DNA of 64,000 nucleotides from Paraburkholderia kururiensis JCM 10599 = LMG 19447 (GCF_003986935.1 NZ_RJZE01000004.1:62001-126000), one strand, 5' to 3'; counted from the first letter of the stretch, positions 45,723 to 56,526 are shown. The notes: generated by a model not told the origin, from the sequence alone. A program made the numbers and translations.

Positions 45723-46059
45723 GGGTGTCTCCTTGTTGTGCCCCCGGGATCAGGTCTGCGGCGGTGCGGCTGCCGGTTGTTCTTGTTGTGCGGAATCGTC
45801 GTGCGTGCTTTGGGCGTTTCGTTGTTTCGTCGGGTGTTTTGTCACGGCGCAGCCACGTCCGTTAGTTCTAGCACCGAATGCCCGCCCACGGAAAGGCGGA
45901 TTTGCCACGGGCAGGCGGTCGTTGCGGCGCAACACGCGGCGCTGCGGGAGCGCTGCGGGGACGCTGCACGCCGCTGCAGGAGCGGGCGAGGCCCGCTAGA
46001 ATCGGCGCGGTCGTTCTGGCTGATACCCGTGCTGTCGTTCGTCAGGAGTCTGTGCCCTC
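45723..46059. other. Divergent gap between glgC and a hydrolase gene
   Basis: No gene is seen. The T-rich stretch at about 45778-45850 is the likeliest place for the glgC promoter on the minus strand, but I cannot name boxes. Confidence 0.4.
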
Positions 46060-47175
46060 ATGTCCGTGTCTTCTTGCTTCGCCCGGTTGCGCCGTCCGTT
46101 GTGTGCGGCATCTTTTGGTGCGGCATCTTTTGGTTGGGCATCTTTGGGTGCGCGCGTTGCCGTTTGCCTTCTCGTATGCGCAGCGACCGCGCCGGCCGCT
46201 TTCGCCGCCTCGCCGGTTGCCAACGAGGGCCCCGCCTATGGCCCCGAGTTGCAGGGCTTCGACTATCCCGCGCCCGTGCAGCAGTTCGAGTTCACCTCGC
46301 AAGGCGTGGCGTTGCACATGGCCTACATGGACGTGGGGCCCGCGCAGGCCAACGGCCGCACGGTGGTGCTGCTGCACGGCAAGAACTTCTGCGCGGCGAC
46401 GTGGGAAGGCACGATCCGCAGACTTACCGGCGCGGGCTACCGCGTCATCGCGCCCGACCAGATCGGCTTCTGTAAATCGAGCAAGCCCGCGCACTACCAG
46501 TTCAGCTTCCAGCAGCTCGCCCGCAATACGCATGCCTTGCTCGCTTCACTGGGCGTCGCGCGCGCCACTGTCGTCGGACACTCGACGGGTGGCATGCTCG
46601 CCGTGCGCTACGCGCTCATGTACCCGCGCGAGACGGAGCAACTGGTGCTGGTGAATCCGATCGGACTGGAGGACTGGAAGGCGAAGGGCGTGCCCTCGCT
46701 TTCCGTGGACGACTGGTACGCGCGCGAACTGAAGACCACCGCCGAGGGCATTCGCCGCTACGAGCAGGCCACTTACTACGCGGGCGAGTGGCGCAGCGAC
46801 TTCGAGCCGTGGGTGCAGATGCTGGCGGGCCTCTATCGCGGGCCCGGGAAGGAACAGGTGGCGTGGGACTCGGCGCTGCTGTACGACATGATCTACACGC
46901 AGCCGGTGGTCTACGAGTTCGGACTGATCGAACCGCCTACGCTGCTGCTGATCGGCGACAAGGACACCACTGCCATCGGCAAGGACGCAGCGCCGCCCGA
47001 GGTGCGCGCGAAGATCGGCCATTACCCCGAGCTTGCGAAGGCGGCGGCGCGGGCTATTGCGCATGCAACGCTCGTCGAGTTCCCCGATCTGGGTCACGCG
47101 CCGCAGATGCAGGACCCGCAGGCGTTCCACAAGGCGTTGCTCGAGGGACTCGCGCAGTTGCCCGCGGCGCGCTGA
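46060..47175 (+). CDS. Secreted alpha/beta hydrolase
   Basis: The 371-residue protein has a signal peptide (hydrophobic about 33-50, cut near FAA/SPVA) and a full alpha/beta hydrolase domain: LLHGKNFCAATW (oxyanion region), GHSTGG nucleophile elbow with Ser175, GDKDTTAIG (acid) and DLGHAPQMQ (His). The closest types are small-molecule esterases, haloperoxidase-like proteins or epoxide-hydrolase-like proteins; the substrate is unknown. A 15-bp DNA repeat within the signal region encodes AASFGAASFGWASLG. It stands alone and converges with the monooxygenase gene. Confidence 0.87.
   Translation: MSVSSCFARLRRPLCAASFGAASFGWASLGARVAVCLLVCAATAPAAFAASPVANEGPAYGPELQGFDYPAPVQQFEFTSQGVALHMAYMDVGPAQANGRTVVLLHGKNFCAATWEGTIRRLTGAGYRVIAPDQIGFCKSSKPAHYQFSFQQLARNTHALLASLGVARATVVGHSTGGMLAVRYALMYPRETEQLVLVNPIGLEDWKAKGVPSLSVDDWYARELKTTAEGIRRYEQATYYAGEWRSDFEPWVQMLAGLYRGPGKEQVAWDSALLYDMIYTQPVVYEFGLIEPPTLLLIGDKDTTAIGKDAAPPEVRAKIGHYPELAKAAARAIAHATLVEFPDLGHAPQMQDPQAFHKALLEGLAQLPAAR
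46104..46148. repeat. 15-bp tandem repeat in a signal-peptide coding region
   Basis: Three copies of TGCGGCATCTTTTGG (third with four changes) lie in frame in the N-terminal part of the alpha/beta hydrolase gene and encode (A)ASFG units. Confidence 0.85.
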
Positions 47176-47225
47176 GTTTCGACGGTCGTTCGATGGTGGT
47201 TCGACGGTCGTTCGATGACCCGATA

Positions 47226-48230
<1,005 letters not shown>

Positions 48231-49061
48231 GGAAAGGGCGAGCCGGATCGTTTGCCGTGCGTGGTCCGTGAGCCGTTGATCGCGTCCGGGCTTGAGCAAA
48301 AGGGCGCAGAGGCGGCACCTGTGGACCCGAAGCGGTGGCGAACGGCCGGCGCAGCGCAGCAGGGTGAAGGAAAACCGATTGTGCCAAAGCGGCCCTGATC
48401 GCGCTGACGGCCGCCCGATGCCCCTGCGGGCTTCAGGGTCGGCGAGCCGGAATAGGGCGGCTCGAGGGGTGCCCACTACGCTCGCCCATAAAAGCGAGGC
48501 GATAAAACGGTTGTCTATGCGGGCAGGAATTTTTCGCCATTTCATCCGTGCGATTTTGGAAACTAATCACGCCCGATTTAGCCGCGTTGTTGCACCGTTG
48601 TAAAAAGTGCGAAAAAAGTCGTGTAAAAGCCTCAGTTCATGCGGGCCATCAGGCAAGCCGCGCGCGGCCCTGTTAAAATTTCGCCACCATGAATGGGCGT
48701 GCGGTTGCCATTCAACAGGAAGTGCGGCGCGAAGTGGGTCTGCACTGCCTGCCCCGTATTCGTAGCCCCTTTTTCCGTCGAGCCACGGAAAGCGCGTTGA
48801 GCCCGTCCGCCCATCCGGCAGGACCGAGCGCCGTTGTGCTTTCATTTGCCTGTCAGGTGGCCGAATCAATATTACGGTCAATTACGGGAACGCGGATCGC
48901 ACGCCTTCAACCCGGCAGGCTGCCGGCGCCATGCCGGCGCGGCAGCTCATGTGCGGGGCGCAAGCAGAAGGAGTCGGGATCGTGCGAAAGAGCATTCCCA
49001 GCAATGTTTTACCGAACGGCCGTGCGGCCCGAGGGCGGCGCGCCGTGCGGGGTAGCGGCCA
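48231..49061. other. Long gap upstream of hpnI; no gene
   Basis: About 830 bases with no convincing gene. The middle (about 48480-48690) is noticeably richer in A and T than the rest of the window, with AAAAAGTGCGAAAAAAGTCG and TGTTAAAATTTCG stretches, so the promoter of the hopanoid operon and perhaps a leader RNA may be here. I can assign no specific boxes. Confidence 0.45.
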
Positions 49062-50294
49062 ATGACGCTTCCATCGTTGCCTGTTTTGGAGTGGCTCGCC
49101 ATTGCGCTGTGCTGCGTGGCCACGCTCTACGCCGTTGTCGCGGCGCTCGCCATGCCGTCGTTCGGTACCGCGCGCTTCACGCGCGAAGCCGTGCGGCGTG
49201 CCCGCGCCCAAACGCCGATGTCGGTCAGCGTGCTCAAGCCCTTGTGCGGCGCGGAGCCGCGTCTTTACGAAAACCTTGCAAGCTTCTGCGAGCAGTCGCA
49301 TCCATGCTTCCAGCTGCTGTTCGGCGTGTCGTCGCCTGCGGACCCCGCGATTGCCGTGGTGCGCCGGCTCGAAGCCGCCTATCCGCACCTCGACATCGAA
49401 CTCGTGGTGGACCCGCGCGTGCACGGCAGCAACCTCAAGGTCAGCAACCTCATGAACATGGTGGCGCGGGCGCGTCATGAGGCCATCATCATCGCGGACA
49501 GCGACATCGCCGTCGAACCGGACTACCTGAGCACGGTTACGGCGCCGCTCGCCAACCCCGAGGTGGGCGTGGTCACGTGCCTGTACCACGCGAAGAGCAT
49601 TGGCGGCTTCTGGCCGCGCGTGGGCTCGCTTTTCATCAACGAGTGGTTCGCGCCCTCGGTGCGGGTGGCCCACGCGGCCGGTTCCCGCGATTTCGGCTTT
49701 GGCGCCACGCTTGCGCTGCGCCGCTCGACGCTCGCGAAGATCGGCGGCTTCGAGGCGCTCAAAGACTGCCTCGCCGACGACTACATGCTGGCCGAACACG
49801 CGCGCGAGCAAGGCCTTGCCACCGTGCTCGCGCCCGTGATGGTGGAAACCGACGTCATCGAGCCGAGCCTGCGCACACTCTGGCTGCGCGAAACGCGCTG
49901 GTTGCGTACCATCCGCTCGGTCAACCCGTCCGGGTTTGCGTTCCTGTTCATCACGTTCACGTCGCCGTGGCTGCTCGCGGGTGCGCTGTTCGCCTGGCTG
50001 CTGGATGGCAGCGGTGCCACGGCGGGGCAGCCGTTTGCGGCGAATCTGCTGGTGGCGAGCACGGTTGCGGGTATCATCGCGCGTGTTTTGCTGCATGCGC
50101 GCAGCGCGCGGCATGCCCGGGCGTTCTGGCGCGACCTGCCGCTCGTGCCGCTGCGCGATGGTTTGCTCGCGCTGCAGTGGCTCGGCGCGGTGTTCGGCAC
50201 CCACGTGGTGTGGCGCGGCGCCCGGATGGCGGTGGCCAATCCGGTGACCGCGCAGCCGCGGCCTTCCGTGGTCGAGGTGTCGGACGGTCGCTGA
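49062..50294 (+). CDS. hpnI: HpnI: hopanoid biosynthesis glycosyltransferase
   Basis: HpnI adds N-acetylglucosamine to bacteriohopanetetrol, the first step of the glucosamine/cyclitol side chain of hopanoids. The 410-residue protein has an N-terminal TM helix (about 10-31), a GT2-type catalytic domain with SVLKPLCGAEPRLYENL, ADSDIAVEPDYL (metal Asp) and LRETRWLRTIR (QxxRW-like), and C-terminal hydrophobic helices (about 285-345). It leads the hpnIJKL set; a 297-base gap separates it from hpnJ. Confidence 0.93.
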   Translation: MTLPSLPVLEWLAIALCCVATLYAVVAALAMPSFGTARFTREAVRRARAQTPMSVSVLKPLCGAEPRLYENLASFCEQSHPCFQLLFGVSSPADPAIAVVRRLEAAYPHLDIELVVDPRVHGSNLKVSNLMNMVARARHEAIIIADSDIAVEPDYLSTVTAPLANPEVGVVTCLYHAKSIGGFWPRVGSLFINEWFAPSVRVAHAAGSRDFGFGATLALRRSTLAKIGGFEALKDCLADDYMLAEHAREQGLATVLAPVMVETDVIEPSLRTLWLRETRWLRTIRSVNPSGFAFLFITFTSPWLLAGALFAWLLDGSGATAGQPFAANLLVASTVAGIIARVLLHARSARHARAFWRDLPLVPLRDGLLALQWLGAVFGTHVVWRGARMAVANPVTAQPRPSVVEVSDGR

Positions 50295-50591
50295 GGGGCA
50301 GCGCTTGGGGGCGGCGCTTAGGGGCAAAAGGTCCCGAAGGCGAGGGCGGCCAGCTGTCGCAAGGCGCTGGCGCCACGCCCGAAGCGCGATCCCGAACACG
50401 AGGCCGCAGTGCGCCGCGCGCCCATCAGCATCGGTTAAGCAGGACGACGTAGGCTGCCCCTTCAGGCGCCCGCACCCCACGTGCAGGCAAGCGCCGCGAA
50501 GCCGAGGCACGACGTCGATAAAAGCAGGCGCGCCCGCACGGGCGCCATTCAACAAGAGTCTTCAGTTACAACGCAGGTTGCCGGAGCATTC
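50295..50591. other. Gap between hpnI and hpnJ
   Basis: Nearly 300 bases without a gene. No clear terminator or promoter is visible; the first part contains GGGGCAGCGCTTGGGGGCGGCGCTTAGGGGCA, a short GC-rich repeat. The genes may share one transcript or hpnJKL may have its own promoter. Confidence 0.4.
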
Positions 50592-52013
50592 ATGAAAACG
50601 CTGTTTTTGCAGGCACCGTCCTACGACGGTTTCGACGGCGGCGCGGGTTCGCGCTATCAGGCCAAGCGCGAGATCCGCTCGTTCTGGTATCCCACCTGGC
50701 TCGCCCAGCCGGCTGCGCTCGTGCCTGGTAGCCGTGTCGTCGATGCGCCGGCCGACGGCCTGTCGGTCGAGGAAACGCTGAAGATCGCCAACGACTACGA
50801 CCTCGTGATCATCCACACGAGCACGCCGTCGTTCCCGACCGACGCGATGTTCGCGCAGGACCTGAAGAAGATGAAGCCGTCGCTGCTGGTCGGCATGGTG
50901 GGCGCGAAGGTGATGGTCGATCCGCACAACTCGCTCACGGCGAGCGACGCAATCGACTTCGTGTGCCGCGAGGAATTCGACTACACCTGCAAGGAACTCG
51001 CCGAAGGCAAGCCGTTCTCCGAGATCAAGGGCTTGAGCTGGCGCGCGAAGGACGGCTCGATCGAGCACAACGAAGCGCGTCCGATCCTCGAGAACATGGA
51101 CGAGCTGCCGTTCGTCGCGCCCGTCTACAAGCGCGACCTCAAGATCGACAACTACTTCATCGGCTACCTGAACTATCCGTACGTGTCCATCTACACGGGC
51201 CGCGGCTGCAAGTCGCGCTGCACGTTCTGCCTGTGGCCGCAGACGGTGAGCGGCCACCGCTACCGCACGCGCTCGGTCGAAAACGTGCTGGAAGAAGCGA
51301 AGTGGATCCGCGACAACATGCCGGAAGTGAAGGAACTGATGTTCGACGACGACACCTTCACCGACGACCTGCCGCGCGCCGAAGCCATCGCCATTGGCCT
51401 CGGCAAGCTCGGCATGACGTGGTCGTGCAACGCGAAGGCCAACGTGCCGTACAAGACGCTGAAGGTCATGAAGGAAAACGGCCTGCGCCTCTTGCTGGTC
51501 GGCTTCGAATCCGGCGACGATCAGATCCTCGTGAACATCAAGAAGGGCGTGCGCACCGATTTCGCGCGCCGCTTCAGCGCGGACTGCAAGAAGCTCGGCA
51601 TCAAGATCCACGGCACCTTCATTCTCGGCCTGCCGGGCGAGACGCAGGAAACCATCAAGAAGACGATCGAGTACGCGAAGGAAATCAATCCGCACACCAT
51701 CCAGGTGTCGCTTGCCGCGCCGTATCCGGGCACGACGCTCTACAAGCAGGCCGTCGAAAACGGCTGGATGGAAGAGAACAAGACGATCAACCTCGTGAGC
51801 AAGGAAGGCGTGCAGCTTGCAGCCATCGGCTACGCGCACCTCTCGCGCGAGGAGATCTACCACCACCTCGAGCAGTTCTATCGCCAGTTCTACTTCCGTC
51901 CGTCGAAGATCTGGGAAATCGTGCGCGAGATGCTGACGAGCTGGGACATGATGAAGCGGCGTCTGCGCGAAGGCGTGGAGTTCTTCCGCTTCCTGCGCGC
52001 GCACGAGGCGTAA
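50592..52013 (+). CDS. hpnJ: HpnJ: radical SAM enzyme of hopanoid side-chain synthesis
   Basis: HpnJ converts glucosaminyl bacteriohopanetetrol into the cyclitol ether form by radical ring contraction. The 473-residue product has an N-terminal B12-binding-like domain (about 40-140) and a radical SAM domain with CxxxCxxC at Cys206, Cys210 and Cys213 (GRGCKSRCTFCLWP), LMFDDDTFT, LLVGFESGDD and GTFILGLPGETQE. It shares TAATG with hpnK. Codon use includes fewer GC-only runs than the neighbours, but nothing suggests foreign origin. Confidence 0.95.
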   Translation: MKTLFLQAPSYDGFDGGAGSRYQAKREIRSFWYPTWLAQPAALVPGSRVVDAPADGLSVEETLKIANDYDLVIIHTSTPSFPTDAMFAQDLKKMKPSLLVGMVGAKVMVDPHNSLTASDAIDFVCREEFDYTCKELAEGKPFSEIKGLSWRAKDGSIEHNEARPILENMDELPFVAPVYKRDLKIDNYFIGYLNYPYVSIYTGRGCKSRCTFCLWPQTVSGHRYRTRSVENVLEEAKWIRDNMPEVKELMFDDDTFTDDLPRAEAIAIGLGKLGMTWSCNAKANVPYKTLKVMKENGLRLLLVGFESGDDQILVNIKKGVRTDFARRFSADCKKLGIKIHGTFILGLPGETQETIKKTIEYAKEINPHTIQVSLAAPYPGTTLYKQAVENGWMEENKTINLVSKEGVQLAAIGYAHLSREEIYHHLEQFYRQFYFRPSKIWEIVREMLTSWDMMKRRLREGVEFFRFLRAHEA

Positions 52014-52891
52014 TGCAGTCCACCGGGCTCGCGCCGCAGCGTCCTTCCGGCCGGGTCCGCACGCTGATCATTACGGCGGACGACTTCGGCCTGCACGAGC
52101 GCGTGAACGAGGCCGTAGAGCGCGCGCACCGCGACGGCGTGCTCACGGCGGCAAGCCTCATGGTCGCCGCACCGGCGGCGCGCGACGCGGTGGAGCGCGC
52201 GCGCCGTCTGCCGCACCTGCGCGTGGGCCTGCACCTGGCGCTAGCCGACAGCGACGCCATGCTGCCGCCCGCGCAGATTCCCGCACTCGTCGATGCCAAC
52301 GGCCGTTTCGGCAGCAACATGGTGCTGGACGGCGTGCGCTTCTTCTTTCTTCCGCATGTGCGTCGCCAGCTCGCGCGTGAAATCCGCGCGCAGTTCGAAG
52401 CGTTTGCCGCCACGGGCCTCACGCTCGATCACGTCAACACGCACAAGCATTTCCATCTGCATCCCACGGTGCTTTCGCTGATCCTCGAGATTGGCCGCGA
52501 CTACGGCATGCGCGCCATGCGCCTGCCGTGCGAGGCCGATGCGCCGGCGTGGCTGCGGCCGTGGATCAGTCTCGTGCGGGCGCGGCTCGTGCGCGCCGGT
52601 ATCGACCACAACGACTACGTGGTGGGCATGGCCAACACGGGCGGCATGGACGAGCAGGTCTTGCTCGACACGCTCGCGCGGCTGCCCGACGGCGTGGGCG
52701 AAATCTACTGCCATCCGGCGGCGCCTGCGGATTCGGGCGAGGGCCCGATCACGGCCTCCATGCATGCCTACCGCCACGCGGACGAACTCGCGGCCCTGCT
52801 GTCGCCGCGCGTGGCCGCCGCCATCGAAGCTGCGGGTGCGGTGCGCGGCGGCTTTGCCGACGTGTTCGCGCGAGGAGCACGCGCGTTATGA
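52013..52891 (+). CDS. hpnK: HpnK: YdjC-type deacetylase for hopanoids
   Basis: HpnK removes the acetyl group left by HpnI to give the free glucosamine headgroup. The 292-residue YdjC/ChbG-fold protein has LIITADDFGLHERVNEAV (metal Asp pair, about 18-35), GLHLALADSD, DHVNTHKHFHLHP (His ligands) and EIYCHPAAPAD. It starts in the TAATG overlap with hpnJ and its stop overlaps hpnL as ATGA. Confidence 0.94.
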   Translation: MQSTGLAPQRPSGRVRTLIITADDFGLHERVNEAVERAHRDGVLTAASLMVAAPAARDAVERARRLPHLRVGLHLALADSDAMLPPAQIPALVDANGRFGSNMVLDGVRFFFLPHVRRQLAREIRAQFEAFAATGLTLDHVNTHKHFHLHPTVLSLILEIGRDYGMRAMRLPCEADAPAWLRPWISLVRARLVRAGIDHNDYVVGMANTGGMDEQVLLDTLARLPDGVGEIYCHPAAPADSGEGPITASMHAYRHADELAALLSPRVAAAIEAAGAVRGGFADVFARGARAL

Positions 52892-53994
52892 AATGGCTCA
52901 AGTGGATGGGCTTTCCCGTCGGTATTGCGATCCTGATCGCCCTCGTCGTGCACGAAGGCGCAAGCGACGTGGTGCACGTGATCGGGCAGGCCGGCCCCAC
53001 GCTGCTGTGGCTCGTGCCGTTCCACGCGCTGCCGCTGCTGCTCGACGCCCACGCATGGCGGCTCTTGCTGGGCGGCCGCGCGCCGCTCGCGTTCCTCTGG
53101 TGGGTCGCGACGGTGCGCGAGGCTGTTTCGCGCCTGCTGCCTTCCGTGGGGGTGGGCGGCGAGATCGTCGGCATCCGGCTCGCGCGCTGGCAGGTGCGCG
53201 ATGCGAGCCGCGTGAGCGCGTCCGTGATCGTCGAGGTGCTGATTACCATCGCGGTCCAATACGCGTTTTCGGCGCTCGGTCTCGTGTTGATCGTGGCGAG
53301 CACGCATCACTCGGATTCGCTGCGCACCATCGGGCTCGCGCTGCTGCTTTCGCTGCCGGTGCCGGTCATTACTGTGGCGCTGCTGCGTCGCGGCGGCATC
53401 TTTCACGCCATCGAACGCTGGGCGGGCCGGTTGCTCGGCGACGCGCATCCGCTCCTGCAAGGCATAGACGGCCAGAAGCTCGACGCCGACATCGACGCGT
53501 TGATGTGCCGTACAGGGCTCCTGTTCCGCTCGTTCGCGTGGCAGCTGGGCGGCTACATGCTGGGCGCGCTGGAGACCTACTGGGCGCTGGCGCTGCTCGG
53601 GCACCCCGTATCGATTGGCGGCGCGCTCGCCATCGAGGCGCTCACGCAGGCCGTGCGCCACGCGGCATTCATGGTGCCCGCAGGGCTCGGCATCCAGGAG
53701 GCCGCCGTGGTGCTGCTCGCGCAGATGTTCGGCGTGAACCACGAGGTGGCGCTCTCGCTCGCGCTCGTGAAGCGCATGCGCGAAGTGGTGTTCGGCTGCA
53801 TGGCGTTGGCGTCGTGGCAACTGGCCGAACTCGTGCGCGGCCGGCGGCACGTGCGGCCGGCAGGCGCGACGCTGGCGGTTGCCGCGGCGAGCGCGGATGC
53901 GTCGCACACGGCCGGCGGCACGCGTGCCGCCAGCGAATCGCAACGCGCGGCGGGCCGCGACGACGAACAGCGCACGCGCGAGCAGGTCCGGTAG
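52888..53994 (+). CDS. hpnL: HpnL: membrane protein of the hopanoid cluster
   Basis: HpnL is a multi-pass protein of the flippase-like (lysylphosphatidylglycerol synthase TM-type, DUF2156/UPF0104-like) group, thought to help move or place hopanoids. The 368-residue product has about seven hydrophobic segments, the VGVGGEIVGIRLARW motif (about 87-101) and PAGLGIQEAAVVLLAQMFG near the C-terminus, both typical of the fold, then a charged, Ala-rich tail. Its start is within the hpnK stop (ATGA). Confidence 0.9.
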   Translation: MKWLKWMGFPVGIAILIALVVHEGASDVVHVIGQAGPTLLWLVPFHALPLLLDAHAWRLLLGGRAPLAFLWWVATVREAVSRLLPSVGVGGEIVGIRLARWQVRDASRVSASVIVEVLITIAVQYAFSALGLVLIVASTHHSDSLRTIGLALLLSLPVPVITVALLRRGGIFHAIERWAGRLLGDAHPLLQGIDGQKLDADIDALMCRTGLLFRSFAWQLGGYMLGALETYWALALLGHPVSIGGALAIEALTQAVRHAAFMVPAGLGIQEAAVVLLAQMFGVNHEVALSLALVKRMREVVFGCMALASWQLAELVRGRRHVRPAGATLAVAAASADASHTAGGTRAASESQRAAGRDDEQRTREQVR

Positions 53995-54527
53995 TTTTTC
54001 AGTACGTCCTTTCTGTGCTATCTGCACTATCTGGGCTTCGATCAACCCGTGCGGTGATCGTCCCCTCGTCTTTGTTGCCCTCGGCGGCGGCATCCCGTCT
54101 CTCACCTGAAACACGACGTGCGATCCGGAACGATATCGGCGCGCAGCTCATTGCGCACGCCGCGCTGTGCGGTGCGGAAATTGCGACGGCCTATCGCACA
54201 CGGACCCCGCGCCGCTGTGTGGACCGCGCGCGAAAGCGGTGCGCAAAAACGCCTTTAAACAGGCATGGTCGATGCTTGAATGCCTCGCATCGGTGACATA
54301 CGACGCCTGAACAGGGCTGTTCGACGCTCTGGGGTGACCGCGCACGGTCCGCATTCACGCTGATGGTGCATACGTCGCCGCGGCGGGTTTCGCCGGTGTC
54401 TTGCTCAGTACCGCGCCCGTGCCGCTGGGCGGGCCGAGGCAAGACGCCAGACCGAACCCTTGTTTCCCGCTATTTCGAAGCACGTGTTGCCGACTCTCTG
54501 GAACATTTCGAAGGAGCTTTCCGCGTC
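53995..54527. other. Gap between hpnL and the rhodanese gene; no gene
   Basis: About 530 bases with no convincing gene on either strand. A short CTATCTG(C/G) direct repeat is near 54017-54030. The region before the rhodanese start contains AAGGAG but I see no clear promoter. Confidence 0.45.
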
Positions 54528-56123
54528 ATGACCCGATTCAACACCCGTTCTTTTCAGGACGTGCGCCGCACACTGATCGAACGACGCGAAATTGCGTTGC
54601 TCGACGTGCGCGAGGAGCATCCGCACGCACAGGGCCACCCGCTTTTCGCTGCCAATCTGCCGTTGTCGAGGCTCGAACTCGACGCACCCGTGCGCCTGCC
54701 GCGCCGCTCGGTCCCCATCGTCGTGCTCGACAGCGGCGAAGGACTTGCCGCGCGCGCTGCGCAGCGTTTCGTCGAACTCGGCTATACCGACGTAGCGCTG
54801 TTCGAAGGCGGCCTGAAGGGCTGGACCGCCGCCGGCGGCGAACTTTTTCGCGACGTCAACGTGCCGAGCAAGGCGTTCGGCGAACTCGTGGGCACGGAGC
54901 GCCGCACGCCGTCGCTCGATGCGCGCACCCTGCAGGCCATGCTCGACCGCGAAGAGAACGTCGTCGTACTCGACGCGCGCCGCTTCGACGAATACCAGCT
55001 CATGAACATTCCGGGCAGCATCAGCGTGCCCGGTGCGGAACTCGTGCTGCGCGCGCGGCAGATTGCGCGCGATCCTACGACGCACATCGTGGTCAACTGC
55101 GCGGGCCGCACGCGCAGCATCATCGGTGCGCAGTCGCTGATTAACGCCCGCGTGCCGAATCCAGTCAGCGCGCTGCGCAACGGCACCATCGGCTGGAGCC
55201 TGGCGGGGCAGCCGCTCGCGCATGGCAGCGCGCGCCGCTATGACGCAGCGCTCGACGACGTGCTGCGCCTCGAAGCCGCGGACCACGCCCGCGCCCTCGC
55301 GGACCGCGCCCGGGTGGGCCGCACGACGCGCGACGAGGCACGCCGCTGGGCCGACGAGCGCGTGCGGACGATCTATCGCTTCGACGTGCGCTCGCAGGAG
55401 GAGTACGAAGCGGGCCACGTGCCCGGCTTTCGCCATGCACCCGGCGGGCAGCTCGTGCAGGAGACCGACACGTTCGCGCCCGTGCGCGGCGCGCGCGTGA
55501 TTCTTGCGGACAACGACGGCGTGCGCGCGAACATGACCGCGTCGTGGCTCGCGCAGATGGGCGTGGAGGTCTATGTGGCCGACGGCCTCACGCGCGGCGA
55601 TTTCAGCGAGGAGGGACCCACCACCGCCGTGCGCGATGCACTCGCGGCCCCCGTCGCTCAGGAGGTGACCCCCGCGGAACTCGCGTCGTGGTTACACGAG
55701 CCGGGCACCGTCGTGATCGATCTGACCACGAGTACGAACTACGTGAAGCGCCACATTCCGGGCGCCTGGTTCGCCATTCGCTCGCTGCTGGCCGATGCCG
55801 TGCATCAGCTGCCGCAGGCGCGCCGCTACGTGCTCACGTGCGGCACCAGTACGCTTGCGCGCTTCGCCGCGCCGGAACTCGCGGCGCTCGTGGACGGCAA
55901 GCCCGTGCACGTGCTCGCGGGCGGCACGGCTGCGTGGATCGACGCGGATCTGCCGGTGGAAGCGCGCGAGACGCGGCTCGCTTCGCCGCGCATCGACCAT
56001 TACCACCGTCCTTATGAAGGCACCGACGTGTCGCGCGACACGATGAACGCCTACCTCGAATGGGAGTGCGGGCTCGTCGCGCAACTCGCGCGCGACGGCA
56101 CACATGGTTTTTTCGTGATCTGA
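54528..56123 (+). CDS. Four-domain rhodanese-like protein
   Basis: The 531-residue protein consists of four rhodanese domains (about 10-115, 128-235, 275-365 and 380-480). Domains 2 and 4 keep the active-site cysteine (Cys191 in NCAGRTRSI and Cys438 in TCGTSTLAR), while domains 1 and 3 have Ser or Asp in that loop (VLDSGEG and ADNDGVR) and look inactive. Rhodanese domains carry persulfide sulfur to acceptors; the acceptor is unknown. I place the start at ATG 54528 after AAGGAG (spacing about 12). There is no signal peptide, so it is cytoplasmic. It ends with a short linker domain (DHYHRPYEGTD). Confidence 0.85.
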   Translation: MTRFNTRSFQDVRRTLIERREIALLDVREEHPHAQGHPLFAANLPLSRLELDAPVRLPRRSVPIVVLDSGEGLAARAAQRFVELGYTDVALFEGGLKGWTAAGGELFRDVNVPSKAFGELVGTERRTPSLDARTLQAMLDREENVVVLDARRFDEYQLMNIPGSISVPGAELVLRARQIARDPTTHIVVNCAGRTRSIIGAQSLINARVPNPVSALRNGTIGWSLAGQPLAHGSARRYDAALDDVLRLEAADHARALADRARVGRTTRDEARRWADERVRTIYRFDVRSQEEYEAGHVPGFRHAPGGQLVQETDTFAPVRGARVILADNDGVRANMTASWLAQMGVEVYVADGLTRGDFSEEGPTTAVRDALAAPVAQEVTPAELASWLHEPGTVVIDLTTSTNYVKRHIPGAWFAIRSLLADAVHQLPQARRYVLTCGTSTLARFAAPELAALVDGKPVHVLAGGTAAWIDADLPVEARETRLASPRIDHYHRPYEGTDVSRDTMNAYLEWECGLVAQLARDGTHGFFVI

Positions 56124-56526
56124 GTGTCGAACGGCCGGTGGCCGGCGTGTGTGTCCGCATGCACGCGTGTACGCGGGTGATGCGCGAAATTGGTGTAAAC
56201 GCGGTCTCGATAAATGCCGGTGTTGAGTCTAGATTGTGGGGCACCGAGACACACCGAATAGTCGAGGGACCAGCAAGCCGCGTGAGACGGCCCATCAATC
56301 ACGGGGATGGCGCGCAGGTCGGAGGCATTCGCCTCCGACCGTGTGCGTCATCTGCGCTCATCCGCTTTCCGCCGCCCGGTTCGCGCATGTCGCGAGCCTG
56401 AAGCGTTCGTCGCTTCTTCGTCGCTTCTTTGTCCCTCCTTCGTCCCTTCTCGCTGTTTTCCCCCGCACACGGTTATGCTGTCGGACATTGCGTTTGGCGC
56501 ACGCCCGTTCGTGCATGCATTCGACC
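56124..56526. other. Gap before the BamE-like lipoprotein; no gene
   Basis: About 400 bases without a credible gene. A TTCGTCGCTTCT/TTCGTCCCTTCT-type short repeat lies at about 56403-56450, near the likely promoter of the lipoprotein gene. Confidence 0.4.

Noticed and set aside
48689-49480. A plus-strand frame of 263 codons across the hpnI start
   Set aside because: Composition is typical of a shadow frame and it conflicts with hpnI, which has clear GT2 motifs.
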